Below are positions 14,931 to 26,600 of a stretch of 64,000 bases of DNA, in pieces (positions within the stretch are counted from its first letter, which is position 1; every line of letters begins with the position of its first letter). The stretch is from an uncultured Clostridia bacterium (lineage in GTDB: Bacteria > Bacillota > Clostridia > UBA1212): positions 1-64,000 of the forward strand of contig CAMZBI010000004.1 of the NCBI GenBank assembly GCA_947304585.1, given 5' to 3'. The translations under genes and the position numbers were made by a program. The notes under the pieces were generated by a model. That model was not told the origin of the DNA. It saw only the letters and a list, made by a program, of their open reading frames with translations, and did no database searches.

Positions 14931-17552
14931 ATGAAAAAACTGTTGGCACTTTTGATCACTCTTTCTATGATCATATCTGTGTTTTTTTCGTTTTTCATCC
15001 CTGCATCCGCAGAGTCTCTCTACATTCGAAAAATCGTTTCGGTCGTTTACGACGACTCCGGAAGTATGCAGGGCTCAAGCTGGGCCTACGCAAATTATGC
15101 GATGCAGGCTTTTTGCGGGATGTTGAACAGCGAAGATCAGCTGTATATCACGTATATGCGTCCCTCAGAACTGTATTCAAACTACGAACCTGAGAAGATC
15201 GACCTGTCTTCTTCCGGCATCCAGCAGTCTGTGGATTCCATAAGAACCCACACCGACAGCGGATCCACTCCTTATGATGCTGTAAAGATCGCCTACAAAA
15301 AGCTGAAGAGCGTTCAGGATCCAAACCCGAACACCCAGTACTGGCTGGTCATCATCACAGACGGTGTTTTCAACGAGTATGCAAACGACACAGCCGAGGA
15401 CATAAAGAAGACTCTAAACAAGAATTTCCAGGATTACACCGCAGAAGTGATGCCAAACGGAACAAACCCCCAGGTGACGTTTCTTGGCATTGGCGGTATC
15501 GTTTTTCCTGACGAGGATCATGCAAAGGGCATCTACACCTATTCCGCATCAGACTCCAAGGGAATCATCGGCGCCATGTCAAATATGGCGGACCGCATTT
15601 CCGGAAGGACAAGGCTTTCGGGCAGTTCGGTGACGAAAGTTGACGATAAAACGGTACGCGTCTCCTCGTCGATACCGCTTCTCAACATCACCGTTTTTTC
15701 CCAGGGAACAAATGCAAAAGTGAACAAGGCCGCCTACCTCAACGGGACGGACCTTGCCGTAAGCCGTAGCGTTTCCCTGAGTTATCCGAGAGACGATCTT
15801 GTGGGCGGGGCGTTCCTCATTGGCAATTCCCTGAATCCGATAGAAGCCGGCACCTACGACATCACTTTCAGCAAAAAAGTGGATCTCTCCAACGTCATCG
15901 TTCTGTTTGAGCCCGCTCTGGAGGCCAGAATGACCGTCAAACTCAACGGGCAGGAGATCAAAGGCACAAGCGAACTTGACGAGGCCATGGACGGAGACAA
16001 GATCGACGTGTCTTACAAGATCTTTGAGATGGGCACCGACAACGAGATCGACCCCTCGCTCCTCCCTCCCGGCACGGATTTCAGCATCACAGTCAAAGAA
16101 AACGGGAAAGAAGTCAGCCAGAGTTCCGGCAAGGATATGCTTCTGAAAGATTTCAAGCTAAAGAACGTCGCCACTGAGATCAAAGCGTCAGTTACCATTG
16201 AGGGCTTCAATCCCATCACCACTACTTTGAAATTCACGCCAAAAGAGTACGTGCCCAGGGTCGTTTACACGGTGGGAGCGGAGTTCGGAAACTCGACAAG
16301 AAACGTGAAATACGACTACATCGGCGCCAATACAGACCTTACGGTGTGCTTCAGCGTTTTTGCGGACGGTGTAAAAATGACCGATCCCGCTGAGGTCAGG
16401 GCCCAGAATCCTGTGATCACCGTTTCACCTGCGGGAAACTCGGGAGACGTTGACTATAAAAACGACGGAACGATCGTATTCACGCCAAAGACAGCCGGCG
16501 GAGTGACGGGGGACGACGGAAGCTTTGACGTCACTGTCACCTGCACCCTTGAAAACGGCGCAACGGCCAGCGAGACTTATACGGTGCTGCTTTCGACCTA
16601 CGAGGTGATACCGGTGGGTACGTCGGAAAAGATCGTTAAAACCGGATTCTTTGAGAACAATGTTTCGGTATCGTTCTACATCACGAAGGACGGGGTCAAG
16701 CTTGACAAGAGCGCTGTCGAGAGCAAGATAAACATACTGCTTAACGAAGAGTACAGCCACCTGAAGTGCAACTACACCGTTTCTCCCGACGGAACCATCA
16801 CGGTCACTCCTTTCAGCGACGAAGAACACAAACTGAACTTCGGCACCTGGTGGGGCAACTGGGCTTACTACTGGGGACTCCCAGGCGGAGACCTTACGGT
16901 GACTCTGAACCACGCTTTCGGCAGCGCCGGCAGCACGATCGACGTGACGGAGGAGAGTTTCGTCTATATTCTTCTCTGCGTCATCGCTCCCCTTGTGCTG
17001 GAGATACTGATCGTTGCCGCGATAGTGGCTTACGTCATAAGATATTTTACAAAGGCGAGATTCGTGCCGAACGGAGTTCTTTACGTCGGATCGGTGGAAC
17101 GGAATTCAGGCCAGCTGAAAGGAACACACAGACTTGACATCGGCGAGGAGCCCCTGGCGAAGTACAACACGTTTAAAAACCTCTGGAATCCCTTTAAGGA
17201 ACTCACTGTGACTGTGCGTGGTGTCAGCATCACCGCAGGCCCCGGAGGATATATAATCTGCAACGAGCCTCATCCCTGGTACACGCCGAGGATCAGACCT
17301 GCAAACGGAGACCCCAAGAAGTTTGCAAACGCAAAACTGATTGCGGATTACATCTCGGACACCGGAAAAGAACTGATCATTGAGGAGGTCAGACCCACGG
17401 CAGTAAAAAACGATCAGGATTCGACAGTATACCAGAATGGCCAAACTTTCTATATAGTGAAAGCTAACATAGAAATGGTCAAAAACGGAAACCGCCAGAT
17501 GGAAGTCATTGAAGACGGTACGATCTTCAGTTACGGAACAACAGTCGGATAA
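14931..17552 (+). CDS. Secreted, membrane-anchored vWA-domain protein
   Basis: An 873-residue protein. Residues 1-28 are a clear signal peptide (MKKLLALLITLSMIISVFFS, then PASAES). A von Willebrand A domain follows (about 32-215) with an intact metal site DDSGS at 41-45 and a later VIITDGVF strand. Residues 215-670 are beta-rich with several Ig-like or adhesin-like segments. A single membrane helix (about 678-702, VYILLCVIAPLVLEILIVAA) leads to a cytoplasmic tail of some 165 residues. The topology puts the vWA domain outside and a signalling or docking tail inside, facing the tubulin-like protein encoded next. AGGAGA precedes the ATG. It is the first gene of a four-gene operon. Ligand unknown. 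Confidence 0.85.
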   Translation: MKKLLALLITLSMIISVFFSFFIPASAESLYIRKIVSVVYDDSGSMQGSSWAYANYAMQAFCGMLNSEDQLYITYMRPSELYSNYEPEKIDLSSSGIQQSVDSIRTHTDSGSTPYDAVKIAYKKLKSVQDPNPNTQYWLVIITDGVFNEYANDTAEDIKKTLNKNFQDYTAEVMPNGTNPQVTFLGIGGIVFPDEDHAKGIYTYSASDSKGIIGAMSNMADRISGRTRLSGSSVTKVDDKTVRVSSSIPLLNITVFSQGTNAKVNKAAYLNGTDLAVSRSVSLSYPRDDLVGGAFLIGNSLNPIEAGTYDITFSKKVDLSNVIVLFEPALEARMTVKLNGQEIKGTSELDEAMDGDKIDVSYKIFEMGTDNEIDPSLLPPGTDFSITVKENGKEVSQSSGKDMLLKDFKLKNVATEIKASVTIEGFNPITTTLKFTPKEYVPRVVYTVGAEFGNSTRNVKYDYIGANTDLTVCFSVFADGVKMTDPAEVRAQNPVITVSPAGNSGDVDYKNDGTIVFTPKTAGGVTGDDGSFDVTVTCTLENGATASETYTVLLSTYEVIPVGTSEKIVKTGFFENNVSVSFYITKDGVKLDKSAVESKINILLNEEYSHLKCNYTVSPDGTITVTPFSDEEHKLNFGTWWGNWAYYWGLPGGDLTVTLNHAFGSAGSTIDVTEESFVYILLCVIAPLVLEILIVAAIVAYVIRYFTKARFVPNGVLYVGSVERNSGQLKGTHRLDIGEEPLAKYNTFKNLWNPFKELTVTVRGVSITAGPGGYIICNEPHPWYTPRIRPANGDPKKFANAKLIADYISDTGKELIIEEVRPTAVKNDQDSTVYQNGQTFYIVKANIEMVKNGNRQMEVIEDGTIFSYGTTVG

Positions 17553-17650
17553 TCCGAAAAGATCTAAAGACGGAAACAAAGGCATAATGCAGCCGGGTAC
17601 GGAATGATCCGGTTGACGGCAATAGAAACATCAACTTTTGGAGGTAGAAA

Positions 17651-20600
17651 ATGGCACAAACATTATTATTGGGACTTGGCGGAACGGGCAGCCGTGTTGT
17701 CAGCTACGTGGTCCAGGAACTTCGCAAAAAGAATATCGGTATAAATGACGGAGAAATTGCCTGCGCAGTCCTTGATACGAATACAAACGATCAGGACAAA
17801 CTTCGTGAGAACGGAGCGGGTGTTCCAATCATATCTATCAGTAAAAACAGAACTGTCGGAGATTATATCAATCTCTACGCTTCAAGAGGCGTCAAAGATT
17901 GGATGCCGGAATCGGACAACCTGCGCACCGCGCCAATGACCGACGGCGCATCCCAGATGAGAGTAAAGTCAAGGCTGGGCTTTATGGATACGGTACAGGA
18001 CGGATCCATCCGGGAACTTGAAAACGTGATTAGTGCTCTTTTCAACAGGGGAACCACAGGGAAGGTCAGAGTTATGGTGGTGTCTTCTCTTTCAGGCGGA
18101 ACCGGTGCCGGCATGTTTATTCAGGTCGGCCTCTGGCTCAGGCAGTTCTTTAAGAGAAGAAACCAGACCTGCTCGATAAGAGGTATTTTCCTGCTTCCCG
18201 ACATATTTGTGGACAATACCGAAATCGGCGACGATCCCACGGAAGTCCAGAGCCTTTACGCCAATGCCTATGGATCCATTAGAGAACTCAACGCTTTGAA
18301 CAAAATCAAAGTCAAAGGATACAGGCCCTTGCGCCAAGTAAAAATAGATACCCTTTTCGACAGTGAGACTGAAGAGGGCATTGGAAGAGGAAATCCTGTA
18401 TACGACTATTCCTTCTTCATCGATGAGATCTCAGAGACCGGATCTGTGCTGAAAGATATTGTCGAATATGAAAAGGTTACAGCCCGCCTGGTATATATGC
18501 AGATATTTGCACCTATAAACAAGGACATGGTCTCGGAGGAGGACAACCTCTTTAAGCGCTTTGAACTCAGCAAAGAGCCTGTTTACGGATCCTGCGGAAC
18601 TGCAAAAGCCATCTATCCCACCGATGACGTGGTAAGGTACTGCGCATTAAGAGCTTTGAAGGATTCCCTGAATCTCGGATGGAAGAGGATAGATGACGAG
18701 ATCAAAGCCAAAATCGATAAAGAGAACGAGAAGGAAAAATCCGGAGTTACTCTCAAATCCAGACTGGATCCTGCCGCAGAGTATGTGCGCCTGTTTGACG
18801 CGAAAAGAAGCAGAACAGACGACCAGACAGGAAACGACAGGCTGTTTAACGACATACAGTACGACGTTGAAAACGATTATTTCGAAAAAGACGGCGATGA
18901 AATAACAGTTGATCACAAGGACAAGGTCGAAGAATTCGTCAAGATGCTCGACACTATAGTTGCCGAGAGAGTCGACACCAAAGATCCCGGCGGCATCGGT
19001 GGATTTAAACTTCCCAAGGGCTGGGAAGAAAAAGCCCTGGACAAGTCCAAACTGACGGATATTGTCATCAGCAAGAGCAAATATATCGTCAGGCTGCTGG
19101 ATGGCATCGACTCTTCAGTTGACGACATTTCCTCAGAACTTGCCGACGAGATCTGCCCCAACGACGTAAGCGATCTAAACCAGGACAACCTCCAGTCTGT
19201 CTACGGCATGTTCACAAAGAAGGACAGAGGCGGAAACACTGTTTTCGTCCATCCCATTGCAGTGAGATATATGCTCTATAAGCTTTCGAAGGCCCTGGAT
19301 GATCTGAGAGGGGAGTTTATCCTTGATGACATGAAGGCGGATGCTGAGAACGGTTTTTCCCGCGAACGTCCGAAGGTGTCTTTCGACAATCCCAAGACCA
19401 GGACTGTGGAAGAAGACGCCATCTCCTATCTGACCAGCAAAGAGCCTCTCACCGGCAAGGATAAGTGGCTTTCGTATTTCAAGAAACAGTACGTTCAGTT
19501 CAATGGGGCCCAGCATGAACTTGCCAGAACGTATGCCATTGCTTCAGTAAAGGTATCCCTTGCCACAAAGCTCATAGAAAGACTGAACGGTCTTATCGAG
19601 GTCGCCGAAGCATTCTTCAAAAACCTTTCCAAGGTATCCAACACCATTGACAAGGCTCTAGGCGATAATATCGAAAAGAACGAAGCCGGGGCAAAGGGGA
19701 TCATATATGTCTGCGCCACAGAGGAGGACAAAGAAGGCATGTACGAAGACCTCGGCCTGAAAACAGAGCTCTCCAACAGCGACGCCAATATCAACAGGAT
19801 AGTCGTCAGTGCCCTCTACAAAAAATTCTGCGCAAACGACAACCCCGCTTCGGAGAAAAACAAGCCTTATATCAACAGCAGCGTTGAGACTACATTCTTC
19901 AAAGAGGTGGTGGCGTCCAACATAAAGGCCATTACCAGAAAGCATGCCGAAGAGATCGATATGGACATCTATACTGCCGTATGCAAGAGTTCTGATATCG
20001 AATATGCGAAAGCACATACCGACGATATTGATGAAGTCGGTATGGATAGTGATATACTTGATATCGACACTGATACCATGGAATATTTGAAGGACAATCA
20101 AGTCGAACTGCGCCACAAGGATGCAATGAAGGATCTTATCCGCAGGCTCATTACGCTCAGCGCTCCGATGCTCATAAGCGGCGGTGATCAGGAGGATGAT
20201 CCAGATGAAATCAGCGTAGATCTGAGCGACACTCCGTTCCCGGAGACCAAGACTCCGATAAAGAAGCGCAAAAGATTCTGGGGATTCAACCCGGCCCTCG
20301 TGGAGAGCTGCCCTTATCTCGGCGAACTTCTCAGGATCAACGTGGATCTCCAGAAAAACAAGGCTTATGCCCGCAATGAGATCGACTGCTACAGAGCTGT
20401 TTACGGCATTCAGGCGGGCTATATTGAAAAATTCAATGAGCTCAGATACGGTGAATACTACAGGGCTTACAGCAACGTGGTGAATATGATGTCCAGAGAG
20501 CAGGAGAACGGCAACGACACCGCCCTGATCCACACCCCTCACCTCGACAAGACCTGGCACCTTTTCCTGCCCTACATTACAGCTGATAAGCAGAAAGAAG

Positions 20601-21220
20601 CCGATGAAAAGTTCTACCGGGCATTTATCCTTTCAGTTGCCTATGGATTTATCAGACTTGACCCGAGCGGCAAGTACTACCAGATCAAAAAGCTCCAGAA
20701 AAATGCTACAAAGCCCTATGACATGTTTGAAACTGTGATTGGACAGCGGGGCGAACCGGTGGGCAAAGTCGAGATCCTTGAGCTGATCTCCGCTCTCAGA
20801 ACCGATCCCACGTTCATGATCGACGTATCTCATAGAGTGGAGAAAATATTCAGGGATGAGTACGAAGGCTACGATACCTACGAGGGGACGGAATTCCTCC
20901 GCGGAAACAAAGGGGAAGGCGGCCTTGCCAATAAAGGCGAGCTGAACATCGTTACCATGATCGTCAGGTACAGAAAGTCCCGTAACGCCGACTCCGACAC
21001 AGAGTACATGCTGGCCGACACGGTCTATGAACTCTGCAAAGAACTGGTCAAACATAACTATGACGCAGAAGAAGTCAAAAAAGTCGAAAACACTGCCCTT
21101 GAACTCTGCAACCGTATTTACAAGGCCAGCGCCATGAAAGAGAAGAGTGGTCTCGAATCTCTTAAACTGTGGTGCGCTGGGACGGACGATGAGACGGATA
21201 CAGATCCCGCGGAGAACTGA
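17651..21220 (+). CDS. Tubulin/FtsZ-like GTPase (Tubulin_2-type), 1189 aa
   Basis: The protein starts TLLLGLGGTGSRVVSYVVQE, the nucleotide-binding N-terminal loop of tubulin/FtsZ relatives. Near residue 150 it has the G-box SSLSGGTGAGMFIQVG, equivalent to the tubulin signature GGGTGSG. Length and layout match the tubulin-like family of bacteria (Tubulin_2) rather than FtsZ, with about 800 further residues, mostly helical, that have no recognised domain. It has no signal or membrane segment. Expected activity is GTP binding and possibly polymerisation. TTTTGGAGGTAG precedes the ATG, one of the best ribosome sites in the window. Relatives of this family have been reported next to vWA genes, which agrees with the layout here. 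Confidence 0.85.
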   Translation: MAQTLLLGLGGTGSRVVSYVVQELRKKNIGINDGEIACAVLDTNTNDQDKLRENGAGVPIISISKNRTVGDYINLYASRGVKDWMPESDNLRTAPMTDGASQMRVKSRLGFMDTVQDGSIRELENVISALFNRGTTGKVRVMVVSSLSGGTGAGMFIQVGLWLRQFFKRRNQTCSIRGIFLLPDIFVDNTEIGDDPTEVQSLYANAYGSIRELNALNKIKVKGYRPLRQVKIDTLFDSETEEGIGRGNPVYDYSFFIDEISETGSVLKDIVEYEKVTARLVYMQIFAPINKDMVSEEDNLFKRFELSKEPVYGSCGTAKAIYPTDDVVRYCALRALKDSLNLGWKRIDDEIKAKIDKENEKEKSGVTLKSRLDPAAEYVRLFDAKRSRTDDQTGNDRLFNDIQYDVENDYFEKDGDEITVDHKDKVEEFVKMLDTIVAERVDTKDPGGIGGFKLPKGWEEKALDKSKLTDIVISKSKYIVRLLDGIDSSVDDISSELADEICPNDVSDLNQDNLQSVYGMFTKKDRGGNTVFVHPIAVRYMLYKLSKALDDLRGEFILDDMKADAENGFSRERPKVSFDNPKTRTVEEDAISYLTSKEPLTGKDKWLSYFKKQYVQFNGAQHELARTYAIASVKVSLATKLIERLNGLIEVAEAFFKNLSKVSNTIDKALGDNIEKNEAGAKGIIYVCATEEDKEGMYEDLGLKTELSNSDANINRIVVSALYKKFCANDNPASEKNKPYINSSVETTFFKEVVASNIKAITRKHAEEIDMDIYTAVCKSSDIEYAKAHTDDIDEVGMDSDILDIDTDTMEYLKDNQVELRHKDAMKDLIRRLITLSAPMLISGGDQEDDPDEISVDLSDTPFPETKTPIKKRKRFWGFNPALVESCPYLGELLRINVDLQKNKAYARNEIDCYRAVYGIQAGYIEKFNELRYGEYYRAYSNVVNMMSREQENGNDTALIHTPHLDKTWHLFLPYITADKQKEADEKFYRAFILSVAYGFIRLDPSGKYYQIKKLQKNATKPYDMFETVIGQRGEPVGKVEILELISALRTDPTFMIDVSHRVEKIFRDEYEGYDTYEGTEFLRGNKGEGGLANKGELNIVTMIVRYRKSRNADSDTEYMLADTVYELCKELVKHNYDAEEVKKVENTALELCNRIYKASAMKEKSGLESLKLWCAGTDDETDTDPAEN

Positions 21221-21246
21221 TCTTTTAACCGAGTATTAATTGTTGT

Positions 21247-21275
21247 CACACGGAGCGTTCACCGCTCCGTGTGAT
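21247..21275 (+). terminator. Intercistronic hairpin with following T run
   Basis: A perfect 12-bp stem (TCACACGGAGCG at 21247-21258 with its complement at 21264-21275) has a 5-nt loop. A TTATTTTTT run starts 5 nt beyond the stem. It is likely a partial terminator or an RNA-stabilising hairpin that lowers expression of the two downstream membrane genes relative to the tubulin-like gene. Confidence 0.6.
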
Positions 21276-21299
21276 TGAGTTATTTTTTGAGGTACGCCC

Positions 21300-23663
21300 A
21301 TGCATACTTTTTTTATCAACACAACGAAGGATGATCTCAGGCAGTGCAATGATATCCTTGAGATAAAGACGATACAAAGACAGCTTGTGCCTCTTGCCTG
21401 TCCTTTCAGCGACTGGAACGATGAAAAGAAGGGCTATCTTTCGTGCGTGGACGAAATAGAAGAAAAGATCGACAACTACAAGGACATCAACAACACCTTC
21501 AACCTGTTGGTCTTTGTGGACAGCCTGGAATTTGAGACGTTGCTCCCGAAAACGGACGACAGGAGGATGGGCAGTTGCTATTTGAAAGCGCTGAAACTCC
21601 TGATCGGATACTTTATCAAGGAATCCATTTTTCAGGAACTGGAAAACAGAGGCCGCAAGCCTGCTGACGTGCTTGTCATTATAGAGGGGACAAAGCCGTC
21701 GGAGGAAGATCCTAATCTTACCGACGCTGAATTATATAAATACGTCGCCCCCATACTGGGCCTGCCTTCCTGGGCTGAAGACGTGAAAGAGTGGCTGGAG
21801 ATACTGAAGCCGGAAGAGCATGGTGCCTTGACAGATAATCTTTGCAATATTGTGAAAGAAAAATCAGGTTCTTCTCTTGCCGACAAATTCTTCTGTTATC
21901 TTAAATACTTGAAACCCGTATTTGATTCATTCCTCAGCGGTGCAGAAAAAACGATTCGTGAAGGCAAAAAGGGCCGGGACGGAATTACCGAGACGTTCTG
22001 TAAAGACCACCTCTTTGAACCTGTTGGCGAGGAGTGCAGAAAGGCAGAGAACGATATCGTTTCCTTTTATACCGACAGAAAAGCCGGCTCCACCAACAAA
22101 CAGCTGAATTCCAGGCGGAATCTCATGCTGAGTTTTTATCTCCTCGACTGTATTGAAAAAGGAACGCTTAAAGAGGAAAAAGCGGGGAGTGCGCCGAAGG
22201 CGAGGCCTTTCCCGGGAAAAGTCGACTGGGACAGAGTTGAGAAACTGCTTTCCGAGAAGCGGGACGCCATTCAGAAAGAATATAACAAGCTCCGCAAGAT
22301 CGATAAAAACGTGGTGGAACTCGGGCTTGCTCCCAAAATGAAAAGTCTTGATGTCGACATGTTCGGCCTTGACGAGTACGGGTATGAAAAAACAGAACTC
22401 GTATGTGTCAAGGTTGAGAAGGACAAAGAGGCAGACGGCGAAAACACGGTTTCCGGCGGAGACGTAAAGGTCGAGGAAGTCAAAGACGAAAGGAACAATC
22501 TGATATCAGGATTTGACAGATTCGACTATAATCTGATCGGCATTTCGCCTTCAGAGAAAAAGAAAAAAGCACCTGCTCAAAACAAAGGCACTGACAAGAA
22601 GCCCGAGAAAACGAAAAAAGACGCCAAAAACAGCGGGGAGTCAGAAGATATTGACGGATACAGAGCAGCCGCTCTGAATCTTATGGCAGGCCACAAATCG
22701 TATCTCAGGGCTCTTGAACATCATGTTTCGGACCGTCTTGCCAGGTATGACGGGCGTTCTTTAAGCTTCAGTCAGTCTTTCCTCCCGAAGCGAAGGGTGT
22801 CCATCGGAGACAGCAACGTAGAAGAGGTCTGTGCTGATACGCCTTATAACAGATCCGGCAAAGATAACAGCGGCGCTGAGATCGAGACTGTTCTTAAGAC
22901 TGCGGACAGGGCCCGAAGCAGAGTTTATGAAGAGTACATGGAATTCTGCAGAGGAAGGTCAGTGGCATTGACCAATATCGGAGAACAGGTGGAATGGTTC
23001 GAGAAGAGACTCAACCAGATCAAAGCAGGAATAGTAAAAACAGGATTTGCCGCAGGCATACTTCTCGCCCTGGTGCTGATCCTTTACGTTCCTTTTGTCA
23101 TTCTTCAGTGGGACGGGATCGTGAAGAACCCCCTCACCGTAACGATCGCTCTTGTTTCCATAGCGATACCTTTAGTGCTTCTCTTCTTCATCTTCATATT
23201 TGTGAGAAATATCAAAAAGGAGTCTGTTGAGGAGGAGTGGAAAAAACTTCAGGAAAAATCAAACGATGCACTGGATGACAACGTAAAGGCTGTCAAAAAA
23301 TTTGACGATCTGCTGTGTGTTTACATTCCGGCCCTCAGGTATGTGACCTACTACAAAAACGATGCGGAATTCCAGAGGGACGTAAGCATGTTTGCTCTTG
23401 CAAAACTTGACCACCACAAAAACACCCTCCGGGAGAGGCTTACAATAATCAACAATATCATAGAAGATCTCGAAAATGAACCCGGGAACGGCCACTCATC
23501 CGAGAGCAGCTCTTCCCGCAGCAGGGAAAAAACAGGAAATCCGGATAATAACCCTGAAATCGACTACAACGTTCCCTTCTGCGCCGGAGAGAAGAACATG
23601 AAATTCTACTCCATCGTCGGTGACGGCTTCCTTGGGAAAATAACAAAAGAGGGAGGAAACTGA
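21300..23663 (+). CDS. Operon-associated membrane protein with two helices, function unknown
   Basis: A 787-residue protein with no family I recognise. Residues 1-210 form a compact alpha/beta region (HTFFINTTKDDLRQCNDILE, later FNLLVFVDSLEF and VLVIIEGTKPSEED, strands that recall a Rossmann-like or vWA-like sheet). A helical region and a Lys-rich linker (about 415-450, KKKKAPAQNKGTDKKPEKTK) follow. Two adjacent membrane helices lie at about 578-601 and 612-636, and a coiled cytoplasmic tail at about 640-720. ATG 21300 follows TTGAGG. The next gene starts 1 nt after its stop, so the two are translationally linked and probably form one membrane complex. Confidence 0.7.
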   Translation: MHTFFINTTKDDLRQCNDILEIKTIQRQLVPLACPFSDWNDEKKGYLSCVDEIEEKIDNYKDINNTFNLLVFVDSLEFETLLPKTDDRRMGSCYLKALKLLIGYFIKESIFQELENRGRKPADVLVIIEGTKPSEEDPNLTDAELYKYVAPILGLPSWAEDVKEWLEILKPEEHGALTDNLCNIVKEKSGSSLADKFFCYLKYLKPVFDSFLSGAEKTIREGKKGRDGITETFCKDHLFEPVGEECRKAENDIVSFYTDRKAGSTNKQLNSRRNLMLSFYLLDCIEKGTLKEEKAGSAPKARPFPGKVDWDRVEKLLSEKRDAIQKEYNKLRKIDKNVVELGLAPKMKSLDVDMFGLDEYGYEKTELVCVKVEKDKEADGENTVSGGDVKVEEVKDERNNLISGFDRFDYNLIGISPSEKKKKAPAQNKGTDKKPEKTKKDAKNSGESEDIDGYRAAALNLMAGHKSYLRALEHHVSDRLARYDGRSLSFSQSFLPKRRVSIGDSNVEEVCADTPYNRSGKDNSGAEIETVLKTADRARSRVYEEYMEFCRGRSVALTNIGEQVEWFEKRLNQIKAGIVKTGFAAGILLALVLILYVPFVILQWDGIVKNPLTVTIALVSIAIPLVLLFFIFIFVRNIKKESVEEEWKKLQEKSNDALDDNVKAVKKFDDLLCVYIPALRYVTYYKNDAEFQRDVSMFALAKLDHHKNTLRERLTIINNIIEDLENEPGNGHSSESSSSRSREKTGNPDNNPEIDYNVPFCAGEKNMKFYSIVGDGFLGKITKEGGN

Positions 23664-23664
23664 T

Positions 23665-26600
23665 ATGGATAAACTGATCATTATCCTTAAAATACTGTTC
23701 ATCATTGGCAGCATCCTGCTCATGTCAGCTCCCCTTCTGTTCGAGTTCCTGACTTTCAGAAGAGACGTTGAAAAAAAGATCAGCTACAAGAGATTCAGGG
23801 TAGTGCTCTACACCGCGATATTCATAATCGGTGTTTCAGTGGCTTTGATATTGGCGGAGGACTTTATCAAATGGGTAGAATCCCTGCAATTCATCCAATG
23901 GCTGTCGAGCAAGATATCTATACCCGGAAGAGTCGACTACTGCGTAACTCTGCTGGCTGCAATAACCATTAACGTGGGTATAGGCGTGCTGTACGTATTC
24001 TTCAGCAAGTTCGTCAGGATCGGTCTGAAAAACTTTGACGTAGTCAAGCCTGCGAAGAAAGACGGCGAGTATACTCTGGTGCAAAAAATTGAGCGGAAGG
24101 TGATCGATTATTTCTGCACGCCAACCTGGGAACTGGTGGGGAACGTCCTTAAATTCCTTGCGCCGGTGCTGTCAGCTGTTTACGCTCTCATTTTTGTGGT
24201 GTACGAACTGCCGGCTCTGTTCGGCGCTTCCTGGCTGCCCTACGATTTTATAAACATGCTGTTCAAAGCGGGCTGGATCATCCCGATACTCACGCTGCTG
24301 GGGCTTTGGGAGGCCTATTTCTTCCTCTCCGGACTCAGCCGCATCCACGATGAGTGCCCGGACTACTTCAAACAAGATGTTGAACTCAAAAAGCCGGAGA
24401 TAGACATCAAAAAGATCGAGGCAGAGGTAAAGAAGCAGTACGAGGGCTATTTTTCCTGCAACGTGGACCTTTCGAAAGTCCTCCAGGACGAATACGACTC
24501 CACGTTCTACAGCGATGCAACGAAAGCCATTGGCGCATCGATTGAGAATGACGCCAGAAATCCTCAAATAAACAAGAAATCATATCTCGACACCCTTGAT
24601 AAACTGATGACTTCGGAAAAGAGTCTTGTTATTGCAGGCTCGTTCTTCTCGGAGTTCTCCATGTATTTCTTCAGGTATCTGTCGGTTGTCGCCGCAGAGG
24701 GTGAAAACATCATCATCGTCTGCAACACCGACCCGGAGATCGATGAGGTATATAATTACGTAAAAACAGGTCTTTCGGAGATCGTGAGCCTTTACAACAA
24801 GGGTGCGACCCGGGAAAAGGTGGATTTTGACGATCCCATCTGGAAGATCGTCAAGGTGTACGGCGAAAAAGAGAATCTTGACGAGTCTGCTGTGGACAAC
24901 TCCACCATCCTTGTAACGTCTTTGAGCTTTCTTTGCTCCGCTGAATTTGAACGGGACCACCCCGATTTTCTCAAGCTGACGGGCACGATGGTATGCATAG
25001 ACATACTGACCACGTTTAATGCCTACAGCAGGCAGCTTTCGATGTTCAACAGCAGGCTCGAGCACATCACCAGGACCAATGCAATTTTCGCCAAAAACGC
25101 CGACAAGAACGAAAAATTTGCCGTAAGGTACATGTCGAAGCCCGTGCGGTACGTCTGCTTTGACAACAACAATATGGCGGGCCTTGACAGAGTTCTGGAA
25201 AACCTTCTGGCTCCCATAAAGTTCGAATCCGCTGACTCGATGCACTACAACCCCCAGACGCTGGTCAGGTGTTACAATTTCGAGTCGCGCCTTAACGACG
25301 AAGGCCGGCGGGACGTCAATCAGGTCGTGAGAACAAAAGAGGAACTCAGCGTTATACTGAATGTGGCATTGACCTGCAGGGCCCTTGGCGCGGGTACGGT
25401 TACTATTTTTGCCGACGGAATCCCTTACATGGGGCTCCGGGAGTCTCTTGACGCCAACAGCGGAAAATACCCATACAAAGTGGACCCCACCGTGCTGCGC
25501 ATCAACGATCCGATCTACAATCCGGACAAGTACAGCGTGGTCATCGCTCTTGACTCGGGCAACAACCTTCCCGCTACGATACGTAAGTACACGTCCATGG
25601 TTTCCGACAAGCCCTCCCTTGTCATCGTCTTCTCAAAGCCCTACATGCTGAGGGACTATTTCACCGGCAACATAGACGAATCCTGGCTTATCCAGCAGTA
25701 CGAGATGATCCCTGTTGCCAATACCTCCGAACTCGACGTGGCCCAGCAGATCCTTGTAAAAGCCAATGCCGGAGGCATATCTGAGGAGGAGATCCTGACC
25801 CGTGTGACCGGCATACCCTATTTTGAAAAGGCCGTTGCCGAGGGGAACATCAATGCCATCCTCAGCGATATCATGGGGCTGTACGGTATGTCCAAGTACG
25901 ACAGGCTCCGTCTGTACGACTTCTTCGAATATACGACGTCTCACGAGTTTAACGAATTCGGCAAGTACAAGCCTGTCGACAGAGTCGAATTAAGACGCAG
26001 GGGCAAGCTGTTCGATATTATCAGCGGAAGAGACATGATCGTCATGGACGCCCTTGACGAGCTCCACGTTCTCCCGCTTCCCAGGAAAAGGCTGACCCAG
26101 AACTATATCGAAGGACAGAACCTGCTCTTTGAAGGAACGGTCTATACGATCCTCGGCATCAACCTTGAAAACGGGCGCATCAATGCCCGCAAGGCCATTG
26201 CCGGCAAAAACGACGAGGTCTACCAGTATATTCAAGACCGTTACTACAGGGCGGTGCTGAACGACGATGCAGTTGAATATGAGATGCCTGCAAAATTTGC
26301 CCGGTTCACACCGAACGGAGAGGGCATTCAAGTCGAGCAGGTATTCGTTTCCGCATTCAGGGCGCCGCTTGAGGTGGTCACCAAGGGCTATTACGAGGTA
26401 GATCCCCACACCATGGATCTCTCCTGCGTTGACAGCAAGTACCAGATAATCGACAAGCCCGGTGACGACAAACGGGCCAAACAGACCTACAGAGTCTACG
26501 GCGGATTCCCGGCGGATGAGCGCAGCTACGCCGACGAGTCGCTGAGCACGTACAACTGGAGCCGCGAGGAAAAAGGCGCCAAGATGATGCTCATAAAGAT

